Assembly (NCBI RefSeq): GCF_900142645.1
Contig: NZ_FRBP01000015.1
Location: forward strand, 1-64,000
Source of the DNA: Eubacterium callanderi
GTDB lineage: Bacteria > Bacillota > Clostridia > Eubacteriales > Eubacteriaceae
Length of the DNA stretch: 64,000 nucleotides
Direction: 5' to 3'
How positions within the stretch are numbered: position 1 is the first letter of the stretch; every line of letters begins with the position of its first letter. The position numbers and the translations under genes are program-made. Positions 8,552-16,405 of the stretch are shown here, piece after piece. The notes below the pieces were generated by a model, which saw only the letters and a program-made list of their open reading frames with translations, searched no databases and had not been told where the DNA came from.

Positions 8552-10363
8552 GTGAAGAAAGATGTAAAAGTTATTAAAGGTGATACCACACTGAAAAGAA
8601 CTGCATCAGGCTGTGTTGAACGCTCAATAAAGCGAGTGGCAGCTTATTGCAGAGTTAGTACAGATACTGAAGATCAGATTAACAGCTATAATTCTCAAGT
8701 AGAACACTACACAGAATTTATAAAAAAAAATAAAGAGTGGACTCTTGCTGGAATATATGCTGATGAAGCAATAACAGGAACACAGGTTGATCGAAGAATT
8801 GATTTTCAAAGGCTTATAAATGACTGTATGAATGGCGATATAGATATGATAATTACAAAGTCTATATCAAGATTTGCGAGAAACACATTAGACACTTTAA
8901 AGTATGTAAGAAAGTTAAAAGAGTTTAATGTTGCGGTATTTTTTGAAGAAGAAAACATAAATACTCTAACAATGGATGGCGAATTGCTTTTGACTATTTT
9001 AAGTTCGGTTGCTCAACAGGAAGTAGAGAACATTTCAGCTAATGTTAAAAAAGGCTTGAGAATGAAAATGGAAAGAGGAGAAATGGTCGGCTTTCAAGGA
9101 TGTTTAGGTTATGACTATAATCCAGAGACAAAAAGCATTTCTGTAAACGAAAAAGAAGCTGAAATTGTAAGATATATTTTCAGAAGATATATTGAAGGCG
9201 TCGGTGGGATGGTAATCTCAAGAGAGTTGGAAGAACAGGGATATTTATCACCAAGAGGAAATAAAAGGTGGACTGAAACAACAGTTTTAGGAATTATAAA
9301 AAATGAGAAATATAAAGGGGATCTCATGATGGGAAAGACCTATACGGTTGATCCTATTTCAAAGAGAAGATTGGATAATTTTGGAGAACAGGATAAGTTT
9401 TATATAGAAAACCATCACGAGCCAATTATTTCGAAAGAAGATTTTGAAAAAGCTCAAGGCATTAGATTAAGAAGGTCAAAAAATAGAAATACCGTTGCTA
9501 ACAATGGTGGTAAAAGAGAAAAATATTCAAGAAAATATGCTTTTAGCAGCATGCTTGAATGTGGATTTTGCGGTCATAATCTTTCAAGAAGAAATTGGCA
9601 TTCAAGTTCAGAATATACAAAAGTGATATGGCAGTGTGTCAATGCTACTAAAAATGGGAAAAAGTATTGTCCGCATAGCAAAGGAATTGAAGAAGCAGCT
9701 ATAGAAAAAGCATTTATGGAAAGTTATCGTCAAGTATGCCACAATAATGTAGAAATTACCAACGAATTCCTTAAAACTGTTGAAGAAGAATTGAAAGACA
9801 ACAGTTTAGCTAAAGACTTGAAGAAGATAAGCAATCAACTTGATAAAATAATAAAGAAAGAAAAAGATCTTGTTGAATTAAGGCTGAATGAGTCAATCAG
9901 CATGGATATATATCAGGACAAGTATAATGAAATAGCCATTAGCAAAGAGAAATTACTTGCAGAAAAAAGGACTTTAGAAGTAACACTTACTGATGAAAAA
10001 GCATTGAAGAAAAGACTTGAGGGTTTTAAAAAATTACTTGAATCCAATAAATACCTTGAGGAATTTGATAGAGCTGTATTTGAAAGTATAGTAGATAAAA
10101 TCATTATTGGGGGAACTAACGATGAAGGCGAAATTGATCCTGCAATGATTACTATCATATACAAGACCGGGAAAAAAGATTCTCAGGACGGGAGATTATT
10201 TAAGAGCAGAAGAAAAAATGCCAAGGAAGTTAATGAGGAAACTGGCGGCAAATTGTATCCTCAATCAAGCGACGAGGTTAATAATTTGTATTCCTATCCT
10301 ATTGACAACACATGTGGAGACAGTGGTCAAGCTTTCCAGGTGAATCGTGTTTTAGCGCTGTAG
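8552..10363 (+). CDS. Large serine recombinase (site-specific integrase/excisionase of the element)
   Basis: A 603-residue large serine recombinase. The catalytic resolvase domain covers about residues 28-170, with the nucleophile serine in AAYCRVSTDTEDQ and the motif FARNTLDTL; a recombinase domain follows to about 300; a zinc ribbon (CGFCGH, then WQCVNATKNGKKYCPH) spans about 345-385; a coiled-coil segment near 405-510 ends the typical architecture. The GTG at 8552 follows AAGGAGG with 7-base spacing. Such enzymes cut at a dinucleotide core and move the element in and out of DNA. The last 12 residues differ in composition from the rest and may be read from DNA beyond the element end, so the stop codon could be supplied by the target. 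Confidence 0.92.
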   Translation: MKKDVKVIKGDTTLKRTASGCVERSIKRVAAYCRVSTDTEDQINSYNSQVEHYTEFIKKNKEWTLAGIYADEAITGTQVDRRIDFQRLINDCMNGDIDMIITKSISRFARNTLDTLKYVRKLKEFNVAVFFEEENINTLTMDGELLLTILSSVAQQEVENISANVKKGLRMKMERGEMVGFQGCLGYDYNPETKSISVNEKEAEIVRYIFRRYIEGVGGMVISRELEEQGYLSPRGNKRWTETTVLGIIKNEKYKGDLMMGKTYTVDPISKRRLDNFGEQDKFYIENHHEPIISKEDFEKAQGIRLRRSKNRNTVANNGGKREKYSRKYAFSSMLECGFCGHNLSRRNWHSSSEYTKVIWQCVNATKNGKKYCPHSKGIEEAAIEKAFMESYRQVCHNNVEITNEFLKTVEEELKDNSLAKDLKKISNQLDKIIKKEKDLVELRLNESISMDIYQDKYNEIAISKEKLLAEKRTLEVTLTDEKALKKRLEGFKKLLESNKYLEEFDRAVFESIVDKIIIGGTNDEGEIDPAMITIIYKTGKKDSQDGRLFKSRRKNAKEVNEETGGKLYPQSSDEVNNLYSYPIDNTCGDSGQAFQVNRVLAL

Positions 10364-10377
10364 ATTAATAAAAAACA

Positions 10378-10440
10378 GGCCTGAGCCCCGCCATTTTGTC
10401 CACCCCAATTTAACGGGTGGACAGACGGCGGGCTCAGGCC
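10378..10440 (-). terminator. Long hairpin terminator of the minus-strand XRE gene
   Basis: GGCCTGAGCCC (10378-10388) pairs with GGGCTCAGGCC (10430-10440); inside, GTCCACCC pairs with GGGTGGAC, with one bulged base and a small internal loop. Read on the minus strand the stem is followed by TGTTTTTTATT, so it ends transcripts of the repressor at 10635-11027. It may also block read-through from the recombinase. Confidence 0.75.
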
Positions 10441-10634
10441 CACAGCGCAGTAAATTCTTTTTTCTCCGAATTTATTAAGCACAGCAAACACGCCTTATCC
10501 AAATAGGAAAGGGTTTTGCCTGCTGATAACCAGCCACAGATTTCAACAACGGATAATCCATATAAATCACGCCAGCCCCAATTTTGAGTTTTTTACAAGC
10601 CTCTCGGCAGCTTCTTTCTGGCGGCGTATGACCA
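10441..10634 (-). other. Stretch downstream of the XRE gene without an intact frame
   Basis: On the minus strand a second start codon overlaps the XRE stop (TAATG at 10633-10637) but the frame closes after 22 codons. Another frame is open for about 55 codons (containing KKLKIGAGVIYMDYPLLK) without a proper start. The two could be halves of one frameshifted small gene that once formed an operon with the repressor. I do not recognise the product and cannot show it is a real gene. Confidence 0.3.
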
Positions 10635-11027
10635 TTACCTGCGTTTTTTAGGGATGTAATTTTTATTTAAAGCCTTTACGATTCTTTCCTGTTGTTCTAT
10701 GTCCTGAAGCAGCAGCTCTATTGTCGCGGGGTTCATGGCTTCGCCATCAAACACCCAGTCTGTTTCGTTCGCAAGCTGCTTTTTCATTTTATCCATTATT
10801 TTTGCTATGTCTTTTTCATCTTCTTCGTTTAATGAATGATCCCTGCCTAACAAATAATCAATAGAAACGTTAAAATAATCGGCAACTTTAACCAAATTTT
10901 CCGTGTTGGGTGCGCTTTTGTTCCACTTATAAATGGTGCCGCGTCCAATGCCCAGCTTTTCTTCTAAAAAACCAACGCTTATCCCCTTTTCTTTGCCCAG
11001 TTTTTGAATTCTCTCTAATACATTCAC
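10635..11027 (-). CDS. XRE-family (Cro/CI-like) repressor
   Basis: A 130-residue DNA-binding protein. Residues about 5-62 are an XRE helix-turn-helix (ISVGFLEEKLGIGRGTIYKW ... VADYFNVSIDYLLG); the rest is an acidic, probably helical tail (residues 65-115) that may serve dimerisation. It is divergent from a second XRE gene at 11289 with which it shares most of the helix-turn-helix pattern, so the two are paralogues and may bind the same inverted repeats in the 260-base region between them. A switch of the CI/Cro type controlling the surface-protein operon is a reasonable inference. The gene ends with a strong terminator. Confidence 0.85.
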   Translation of the reverse strand: MNVLERIQKLGKEKGISVGFLEEKLGIGRGTIYKWNKSAPNTENLVKVADYFNVSIDYLLGRDHSLNEEDEKDIAKIMDKMKKQLANETDWVFDGEAMNPATIELLLQDIEQQERIVKALNKNYIPKKRR

Positions 11028-11053
11028 AATCTCAATCTCCTTTTTGAATTAAA

Positions 11054-11183
11054 TCTAAAAATCTGAAAAAAATCAAAAAGAATATGTTGACAATTAGAGT
11101 TAAATCGAATATAATGAAAATAAAGCTGAGGTAAATCAAATAATCTTTTTGATTAAGAGCTATTTTTAGATAATACTCTAATT
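11054..11183. promoter_or_regulatory. Divergent control region with a consensus promoter inside paired inverted repeats
   Basis: A near-perfect forward promoter, TTGACA (11087-11092), 17 bases, TATAAT (11110-11115), lies between two composite inverted arms. Left: TCTAAAAAT (11054-11062) and AATCAAAAAGA (11071-11081). Right, as exact reverse complements in mirrored order: TCTTTTTGATT (11144-11154) and ATTTTTAGA (11162-11170). A third pair, AATTAGAGT (11092-11100) and ACTCTAATT (11175-11183), overlaps the promoter spacer. The layout suggests cooperative binding or DNA looping by the two flanking XRE proteins. Confidence 0.65.
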
Positions 11184-11288
11184 ATTTGTGTGTTTTAGTT
11201 AAGTCTATAATAGATTATTTTCAGCGATCTGTCAAGGGAATGTTTAGATTTGTTTCGAAAATAGTAAATTGAGAGGTAAAATATTCTG

Positions 11289-11591
11289 TTGATTTATAAA
11301 AAAATAAACGAGCTGTCTGTCCAAAAAGGAATTTCGGTAAAAGCGCTGGAGAAAGAGCTGAATTTTGGCAATGGTACGATTTCCCGGTGGAAAACGGCAG
11401 AGCCCGGGGCAGACAAGCTAAGAAAAGTGGCAAATTACCTGGGTGTGAGCGTGGACTACTTATTATCGAACAATCCAACAGAGTTATCACCAAAAGCTTA
11501 TCTCGTCGCAAAACACTACGACCAGCTGGATGAGAAACAGAAAGAAATCGTCAATGTTGTTTTGAACGGATTTGAAGGTCATTCGGAATAA
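11289..11591 (+). CDS. Second XRE-family regulator, divergent from the first
   Basis: A 100-residue protein with an XRE helix-turn-helix in residues about 4-60 (ISVKALEKELNFGNGTISRW ... VANYLGVSVDYLL) and a short helical tail (residues 65-95). The likely start is TTG at 11289, with GAGAGGT about 11 bases upstream, so initiation may be weak. It follows the consensus promoter at 11087-11115 after a leader of about 170 bases. Similarity with the divergent repressor at 10635-11027 suggests a duplicated pair acting on shared operators. A terminator follows, so it is probably not cotranscribed with the surface-protein gene. Confidence 0.8.
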   Translation: MIYKKINELSVQKGISVKALEKELNFGNGTISRWKTAEPGADKLRKVANYLGVSVDYLLSNNPTELSPKAYLVAKHYDQLDEKQKEIVNVVLNGFEGHSE

Positions 11592-11650
11592 AATGAAGAC
11601 GGATGTGTAGATGGAAAATAGAGAATAAAAAGGATGATATTTAAAATTTT

Positions 11651-11684
11651 GCTGGTTTTTTTATAAAACTCAGCATCTTTTTTA
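11651..11684 (+). terminator. Terminator after the second XRE gene
   Basis: GCTGGTTTT (11651-11659) pairs imperfectly with AAAACTCAGC (11665-11674), followed by ATC and six T residues. It separates the regulator from the large surface-protein gene. The 155 bases from here to 11838 show no convincing promoter and no gene I can support. Confidence 0.6.
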
Positions 11685-11838
11685 TATGATGTGGGATAAA
11701 TGCAGTATTTACCTCGTTTTAGTTCTCTAACTGCCGTTGTTATTGGATTCATACCAGATGTCTCCTTTAGATATTGCATTAATTGCAGCAGGATTTGGGA
11801 GGCAGAAGGGCGATTCTTTAGAGAGCGAGGCGAAAATA

Positions 11839-14800
11839 TTGCAGAATAAGCAGAAAAACTATAAAATGATCTCTTTGTGTGTCGTGTTTGTAATGCTGTC
11901 CCTTACAGTGTTCACTGTGATTTCACCGACATCGATTATAGCGGCAAATACAAAGAACAGCGGATACGAATTTAATGTAGAGAAGAGCGAAGACGGTACA
12001 GAGGCGGACATTGTAGGACAGGCGTCAAAGGGCGCTGCCCCAGGGGAGGTAGAAGAAATTATCGGCCCGGATGGGGAAACATTTAATCCGGATAAGGTGT
12101 CCTATCATGTAACGGAAAACGGTGTGTATGATTTCAAAGTGAATTACGCATCCGAAACCGGAAAAAAGCAAGAGAAAATTTCAGTAAGCGTAGACAACCT
12201 GCTGCCGCCGCAAAACCAGATAATGGTCAGGGATCTGAAGGCAATGCAGGGCAGAGCGGCAAAACCGATTAATATTCCCATGTATATTGATGGGGAAGTA
12301 AATCCAAGGGATACGTACTCCTTTGGGGGTGGAGATATTACGGGAATCCCGGATCAGATATGGAATAATCTCCCCTATAGGTTTGACCACGCGGAAATCC
12401 GGATTACGGATGGCGCGGCAGTGGAAACCTATCCCATCAGCTATTACGATGAAATTGGCGGAATATTTTATTACGCGGTAGCGAAAGACAAAGAGCCGGC
12501 CCAGGATTTTGATGTGGCCTACGAGGCGCCAAAGGATTCCCAGGCGGTCTTTGTGTTTACCCTGAACACGAAGGAATACCCTGTAACCATTGAGAACGGT
12601 AAAGCGACCGAAGGCTTTAGTGTGGATGTGATCAGCGGTATGAAAAAAGGCAAGGATGGAAATTATTACGCTAACTCAACAGCGCCGGTAAAAGTACAGC
12701 TGACCTACCCTGTGGGGTACTACGTAAAGAATCCGCCGGAAGGCAAGGCCGCGGTTGGCATCAGCTTTAATTTTAATGATCCGGCGCTGGAACCAGAGGT
12801 GACAAGTGACCCCAAGGAGCGCACCGTCACCTACGCTTTCAACTATCCGGACCAGCCAGTGACCATGACCGTTGTGGGAGACAAGGACACCGGCAGCCTG
12901 ACTTATGGTCTCTATGACGGAAGCTCCAGCTTACAGAGATATGACGATGTAGGTAAAACCACGTGGGCAGTAACGGATGCAGCAGGAGATTATACAGCAG
13001 GAGACGCCCGCTACGGGGCATATAATAACAACGTCGATGGATTTATGTTGGATATGCAGGTTCTTGACGGTACTTCAACGCCAGTCGCCATAAAAGCAGG
13101 TGCCTCGAAAGATATAGCCACTGGTACGTTTAACAGTGGCCAGGCATTAGATTTTGAATACGTGAGCGGCCGTTATAAGATAAATCAGGGGGCTTACTTT
13201 ATGTGGCCTGCGCCGACGTTGAATCTCTGCTATTTTCCAAATGGCGAAGATTATTCTACCGGCACCCCGATTGTCGAAGCAATTCAACTTTGGGATCCGG
13301 GCTGGACAGTGGACCCGGATAATCCGAGCGCCTATCCACCCATGACACTAAAACCGTATACGGCAGCCAATGGCGCTAAGATCACAATAACCGTTAAGGA
13401 ATCTGTAGTTACTACTAAGCCTCTAAAGGTGGGATTTAATCCAACAACTTCATATCCTAGTTATAAAGTACATGTGAAGATCGAAAATATGAAAAACAGC
13501 TTTTACCTGAAAACCCAATCATCGAGCAGTGTGCAGGGGCCGCATTACTTCCGTAACCTCGAAAATATTTCGCTTGATTCAGTAAATGGACTGTATGATT
13601 CTTACTATGTGGACTCTGATACACAGAACAACAATGGAGATGGCGGGGAGGACGGTAAAATAAGCCCAAAGAGCATTGAAGCTGGCGGTATATTTTTAGA
13701 TAAGCTGGCAGTGTTTAACAAAAATATGCCGGATGGCAACAAGGTGCCGTGGGAAGCTGATACGAAGGCGTTTTTTAAATTTGAAATTGCCCCAAAATGG
13801 GGGTATACAAACCCCAGAATAGAAAGTTATGGAGCGGATCCGACGCCGATTATGACAAATGTACCAATTGAAATTCAAAATAAGAGCGACAAGCATAATG
13901 CCAGTATTCCATTGGGAAGTTATTCGTGGTTTAATCCAAATCAGAATCGAAAAGATGTCAGCTCATTCCAATACACAATGTTCATGCCGGTTGACAGTTT
14001 GACAGACCGCCATGAGCTGCGGGCCATTGATGTGAAGACAGATAAGATCACCGTGGATATAACAAATAACGGAGCAGCACCCAACAATATTGTAGAGCCA
14101 GGAAGTAATGGAACAACCTTTGACCTGCTGGAGAATGATAAAATCATATTCAACAAGGATTACCAGGCGCCGAAACAGGCCAACAAAACCTTTGTCGGGT
14201 TTACCGGAGAGATCACAGCGCCGGATAATGAATTGTTACCTTCGGACTACAAACTGGTTTTGGCGAAATCGCTTGATAACACGGTATATTTCAGACCAGG
14301 CGATGTCATCAGTCTTTCGGATTATTTCCGCCGAGACGCGGGCGTCTTACTGGATTCCTGGAATAACAACAAGACATTAAGCCCGGAAGAAGAGGATCGC
14401 TTAAATCTGCTGATGTATTCTGGAAACCTCAAGGTAAAATTCAACCTGATCTATAAGGATGGAACAAGCAGCGAGGGAGAGATGTTAACCGGCAAAGTGA
14501 ACAAATACCTGCAGGATGTGAGCGCCGCCGATAATACCGCTGCACAGTATAACACAACCGCCTTTGACAGGAAAGCAGTAGAGGTTATTACGGGTTCCCA
14601 TATCACCTTTACTAACTTCGCGGAAACCTATGACAATCCGGCGGATGGTTATATGTACTACCATAATGCTGCGACATCGGTCATCAAGCATGAAATCACC
14701 CAGCCGGATGAGGAACTGGCATCGGTAAAGTATGACCGGGGGCTGGAGGTCCTTTACCAAAAGGACAAAAATGTGCCGTTTGATGGTATCAGCGATACAA

Positions 14801-15483
14801 GGGTCTACCGGACCTATGATGGCAGCAATCAGGCAGTCATAAAATTCCCGACCGTGGACCAGTATCCGGCGGGTAAGGCCTTTGACCACTGGACTGTGGA
14901 GGAGCTTGATGACAGCGGTCAATGGAACCAGAAGCCGGGTCTGGAGCTTTCAGAAGAACAAACCCCAACAGTGTATTCGTTCTCCTCTGGCCCAGACGCC
15001 AATAATAAAAGTATCCGCTTAACCGCGGTATGGAAGGATATTGCGCCGGAATATTTTGTTTCCATTCCCATGAATATTGTCCTGACAGAAAACAACTCAA
15101 ACCTGAACGACCCGGATCAGAAACATGCTGGCTCAGGCGTGACGGTTTCGTACCAGCAGGTTTATGGCAATGATAAAGCCATAAATGTGGATGTGTTAAA
15201 ATCCTTTGACCTGACGTCTGTGAATGACCCCGGTAAGACAGTTGAGGTTACAGCGTGTGACAAAAATGGAAATCCTCTGCAGAACAGCACCACGGCGGAC
15301 AGCCGGTATGTGAGCGTGGCTCTGCTTGGTTCGTCAACCGCTCCTGGCGCTGTCCAGACTGAAAAGCTTTGGTTTAATACGGTATCGCAGAGTGGAAATG
15401 AGATTTACAAGGGAACCTTTAACGCAGGCTCTAGTTTGGAGTCTGGGGAGACGCCGCTCTTCTATATCTCCCCAGGGTCATAA
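11839..15483 (+). CDS. Large secreted surface protein with an InlB-type repeat near its end
   Basis: About 1,214 residues. A Sec signal peptide follows a short basic start: hydrophobic core MISLCVVFVMLSLTVFTVIS, cleavage near SIIAAN. The body is rich in Asp, Asn, Thr and Tyr as in beta-sandwich surface proteins, with no membrane segment and no LPxTG-like anchor at the C terminus. Residues about 1,045-1,125 (FPTVDQYPAGKAFDHWTV ... IRLTAVWKD) match the Listeria-Bacteroides (InlB B) repeat pattern. TTG 11839 is chosen because GCGAGG lies 8 bases upstream; an open frame extends to TTG 11737 without a ribosome site. It is the first gene of an operon with small secreted, anchored and membrane proteins. 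It is probably a cell-surface or fibre component; the binding partner is unknown. Confidence 0.75.
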   Translation: MQNKQKNYKMISLCVVFVMLSLTVFTVISPTSIIAANTKNSGYEFNVEKSEDGTEADIVGQASKGAAPGEVEEIIGPDGETFNPDKVSYHVTENGVYDFKVNYASETGKKQEKISVSVDNLLPPQNQIMVRDLKAMQGRAAKPINIPMYIDGEVNPRDTYSFGGGDITGIPDQIWNNLPYRFDHAEIRITDGAAVETYPISYYDEIGGIFYYAVAKDKEPAQDFDVAYEAPKDSQAVFVFTLNTKEYPVTIENGKATEGFSVDVISGMKKGKDGNYYANSTAPVKVQLTYPVGYYVKNPPEGKAAVGISFNFNDPALEPEVTSDPKERTVTYAFNYPDQPVTMTVVGDKDTGSLTYGLYDGSSSLQRYDDVGKTTWAVTDAAGDYTAGDARYGAYNNNVDGFMLDMQVLDGTSTPVAIKAGASKDIATGTFNSGQALDFEYVSGRYKINQGAYFMWPAPTLNLCYFPNGEDYSTGTPIVEAIQLWDPGWTVDPDNPSAYPPMTLKPYTAANGAKITITVKESVVTTKPLKVGFNPTTSYPSYKVHVKIENMKNSFYLKTQSSSSVQGPHYFRNLENISLDSVNGLYDSYYVDSDTQNNNGDGGEDGKISPKSIEAGGIFLDKLAVFNKNMPDGNKVPWEADTKAFFKFEIAPKWGYTNPRIESYGADPTPIMTNVPIEIQNKSDKHNASIPLGSYSWFNPNQNRKDVSSFQYTMFMPVDSLTDRHELRAIDVKTDKITVDITNNGAAPNNIVEPGSNGTTFDLLENDKIIFNKDYQAPKQANKTFVGFTGEITAPDNELLPSDYKLVLAKSLDNTVYFRPGDVISLSDYFRRDAGVLLDSWNNNKTLSPEEEDRLNLLMYSGNLKVKFNLIYKDGTSSEGEMLTGKVNKYLQDVSAADNTAAQYNTTAFDRKAVEVITGSHITFTNFAETYDNPADGYMYYHNAATSVIKHEITQPDEELASVKYDRGLEVLYQKDKNVPFDGISDTRVYRTYDGSNQAVIKFPTVDQYPAGKAFDHWTVEELDDSGQWNQKPGLELSEEQTPTVYSFSSGPDANNKSIRLTAVWKDIAPEYFVSIPMNIVLTENNSNLNDPDQKHAGSGVTVSYQQVYGNDKAINVDVLKSFDLTSVNDPGKTVEVTACDKNGNPLQNSTTADSRYVSVALLGSSTAPGAVQTEKLWFNTVSQSGNEIYKGTFNAGSSLESGETPLFYISPGS

Positions 15484-15497
15484 GGAGGTGCGGAAAA

Positions 15498-15782
15498 GTG
15501 AAAAAAATATTTTATATTTTCTTGCTAGTGTTGCTTATGGCGTGCTTTTGCAGTCCCGTTTTCGCGGAAGAGGATGTCCATCAGGGCAATATGGTAATTC
15601 ATTATACGGCGGAGAAGGAAACGCCGGCGCAGGAAGTCTCAAAAGGAGATGGAAACCGGGTAACCACGCCTGCTACAGGCAATACCGGTTTGTCAAACCT
15701 GCTCACGATATTGGTAATTGCATCAGCAGGAGACACACTGATGTTGATTATATTAAAAATAAAAAGGAGGAAAGCACAATGA
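15498..15782 (+). CDS. 94-aa anchored mini-protein with a sortase-like tail
   Basis: The GTG at 15498 follows TAAGGAGGTG. Residues 1-23 are a signal peptide (cleavage after PVFA). The mature part is only about 45 residues, then TPATGN, a 20-residue hydrophobic segment and the basic tail KIKRRKAQ. This is the layout of a sortase substrate with a variant of LPxTG, but with hardly any exposed domain. The mature start (GNMVIHYTAEKE) resembles that of the next protein (GGINVTYKANSA), so it may be a reduced relative. It sits between the large surface protein and that small secreted protein and may anchor one of them. No sortase gene is in the window. Confidence 0.7.
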   Translation: MKKIFYIFLLVLLMACFCSPVFAEEDVHQGNMVIHYTAEKETPAQEVSKGDGNRVTTPATGNTGLSNLLTILVIASAGDTLMLIILKIKRRKAQ

Positions 15783-16324
15783 AGTGTACAATGAAAAAGA
15801 TTGCGGGTGTTATCGCTTTAACCGCAATGCTCAGCACCGTGGCGTTACCAGTTTTCGCCGCAGAAAGCGCAACCGGAGGAATCAACGTTACGTATAAAGC
15901 GAATTCGGCAACGACGGATAAGGCTGACTGGCTGGTTTCCTATCCGAAAACAGTTACGGTATCCGACTATAATGACACCATTGCAAATGGTGTATCACTG
16001 GATTTTAAGTTGTTGAATAAAAATTCCGGTGATACTGGTGAGAATCCTTATACAGGAGCAAGGACAGTTGCCGTGACCATTGACACCTACGACAGCACGA
16101 CCGGTATCCCTATGGCTCCGGGCAGCGGAGCAACCGGAAACGCGGCTCTGGGTATGGCTGTTGGCAGCACTGAATTAACCACCGTGAACAAGAAAATTGC
16201 GGATTTAAAACAAGGCGGTACTACAGGCACAGCGACGGCATTCTTAAAGACTAGCGATAAGGCAGAAGGCACGTTCAATGCTAATGTGGGCTTCACTTTC
16301 ACAGACGACAGCGCAGGCATCTAA
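15779..16324 (+). CDS. Small secreted beta-rich protein
   Basis: A 181-residue protein with a clear signal peptide (KKIAGVIALTAMLSTVALPV, cleavage near FAAES). The mature part starts INVTYKANSA and continues WLVSYPKTVTVSDYND, a pattern (V-x-Y ... P-x-x-V-x-V) seen in many small secreted Firmicutes proteins with pilin-like or WxL-associated beta domains. It has no membrane anchor. The ATG at 15779 overlaps the upstream stop (ATGA) and follows AAAAGGAGG, an excellent site; the longer open frame upstream overlaps two other genes and is not used. It is probably an abundant secreted subunit of the surface system. A specific family is not recognised with certainty. Confidence 0.72.
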   Translation: MKCTMKKIAGVIALTAMLSTVALPVFAAESATGGINVTYKANSATTDKADWLVSYPKTVTVSDYNDTIANGVSLDFKLLNKNSGDTGENPYTGARTVAVTIDTYDSTTGIPMAPGSGATGNAALGMAVGSTELTTVNKKIADLKQGGTTGTATAFLKTSDKAEGTFNANVGFTFTDDSAGI

Positions 16325-16345
16325 TTAAACACTTAGAACACCATG

Positions 16346-16378
16346 GAGTCAGTCCTTTCATACGGCTGGCTCTCTTTT
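16346..16378 (+). terminator. Weak hairpin between secreted protein and membrane-protein genes
   Basis: GAGTCAG (16346-16352) pairs with CTGGCTC (16366-16372) with one wobble pair, followed by TCTTTT. It would reduce but not stop transcription, and may give the secreted subunit higher expression than the membrane genes after it. Confidence 0.45.
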
Positions 16379-16405
16379 CAAGTTAGGGTAAGGGAGGAAT
16401 GACTT

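Larger units (their letters stand above)
1..10340. mobile_element. Right-hand part of an integrated element with a large serine recombinase
   Basis: The stretch is visibly AT-rich and uses A/T-ending codons, unlike everything after about 10,370. It ends with a large serine recombinase, preceded by a small SHOCT-like protein and a sigma-like protein, an order familiar from Tn4451/Tn1549-type elements of Firmicutes. The payload is a TetR regulator, two ABC half-transporters and an ECF importer. No conjugation genes are visible; they may lie left of the window or be absent. The right boundary is inferred from the base-composition change and the recombinase tail, roughly 10,310-10,370; the left end is not in the window, so size and mobility cannot be judged. 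Confidence 0.7.

Noticed and set aside
8552-10363. Recombinase as a phage integrase with phage genes around it
   Set aside because: No capsid, tail, lysis or phage replication genes are visible; the SHOCT-like and sigma-like neighbours fit a transposon.
11579-11779. 66-codon minus-strand frame before the large surface protein
   Set aside because: It crosses the terminator at 11651-11684, has no ribosome site and no recognisable domain.
15326-15778. Long in-frame extension of the small secreted protein
   Set aside because: It overlaps two well-supported genes in another frame; the signal peptide and the AAAAGGAGG site fix the start at 15779.
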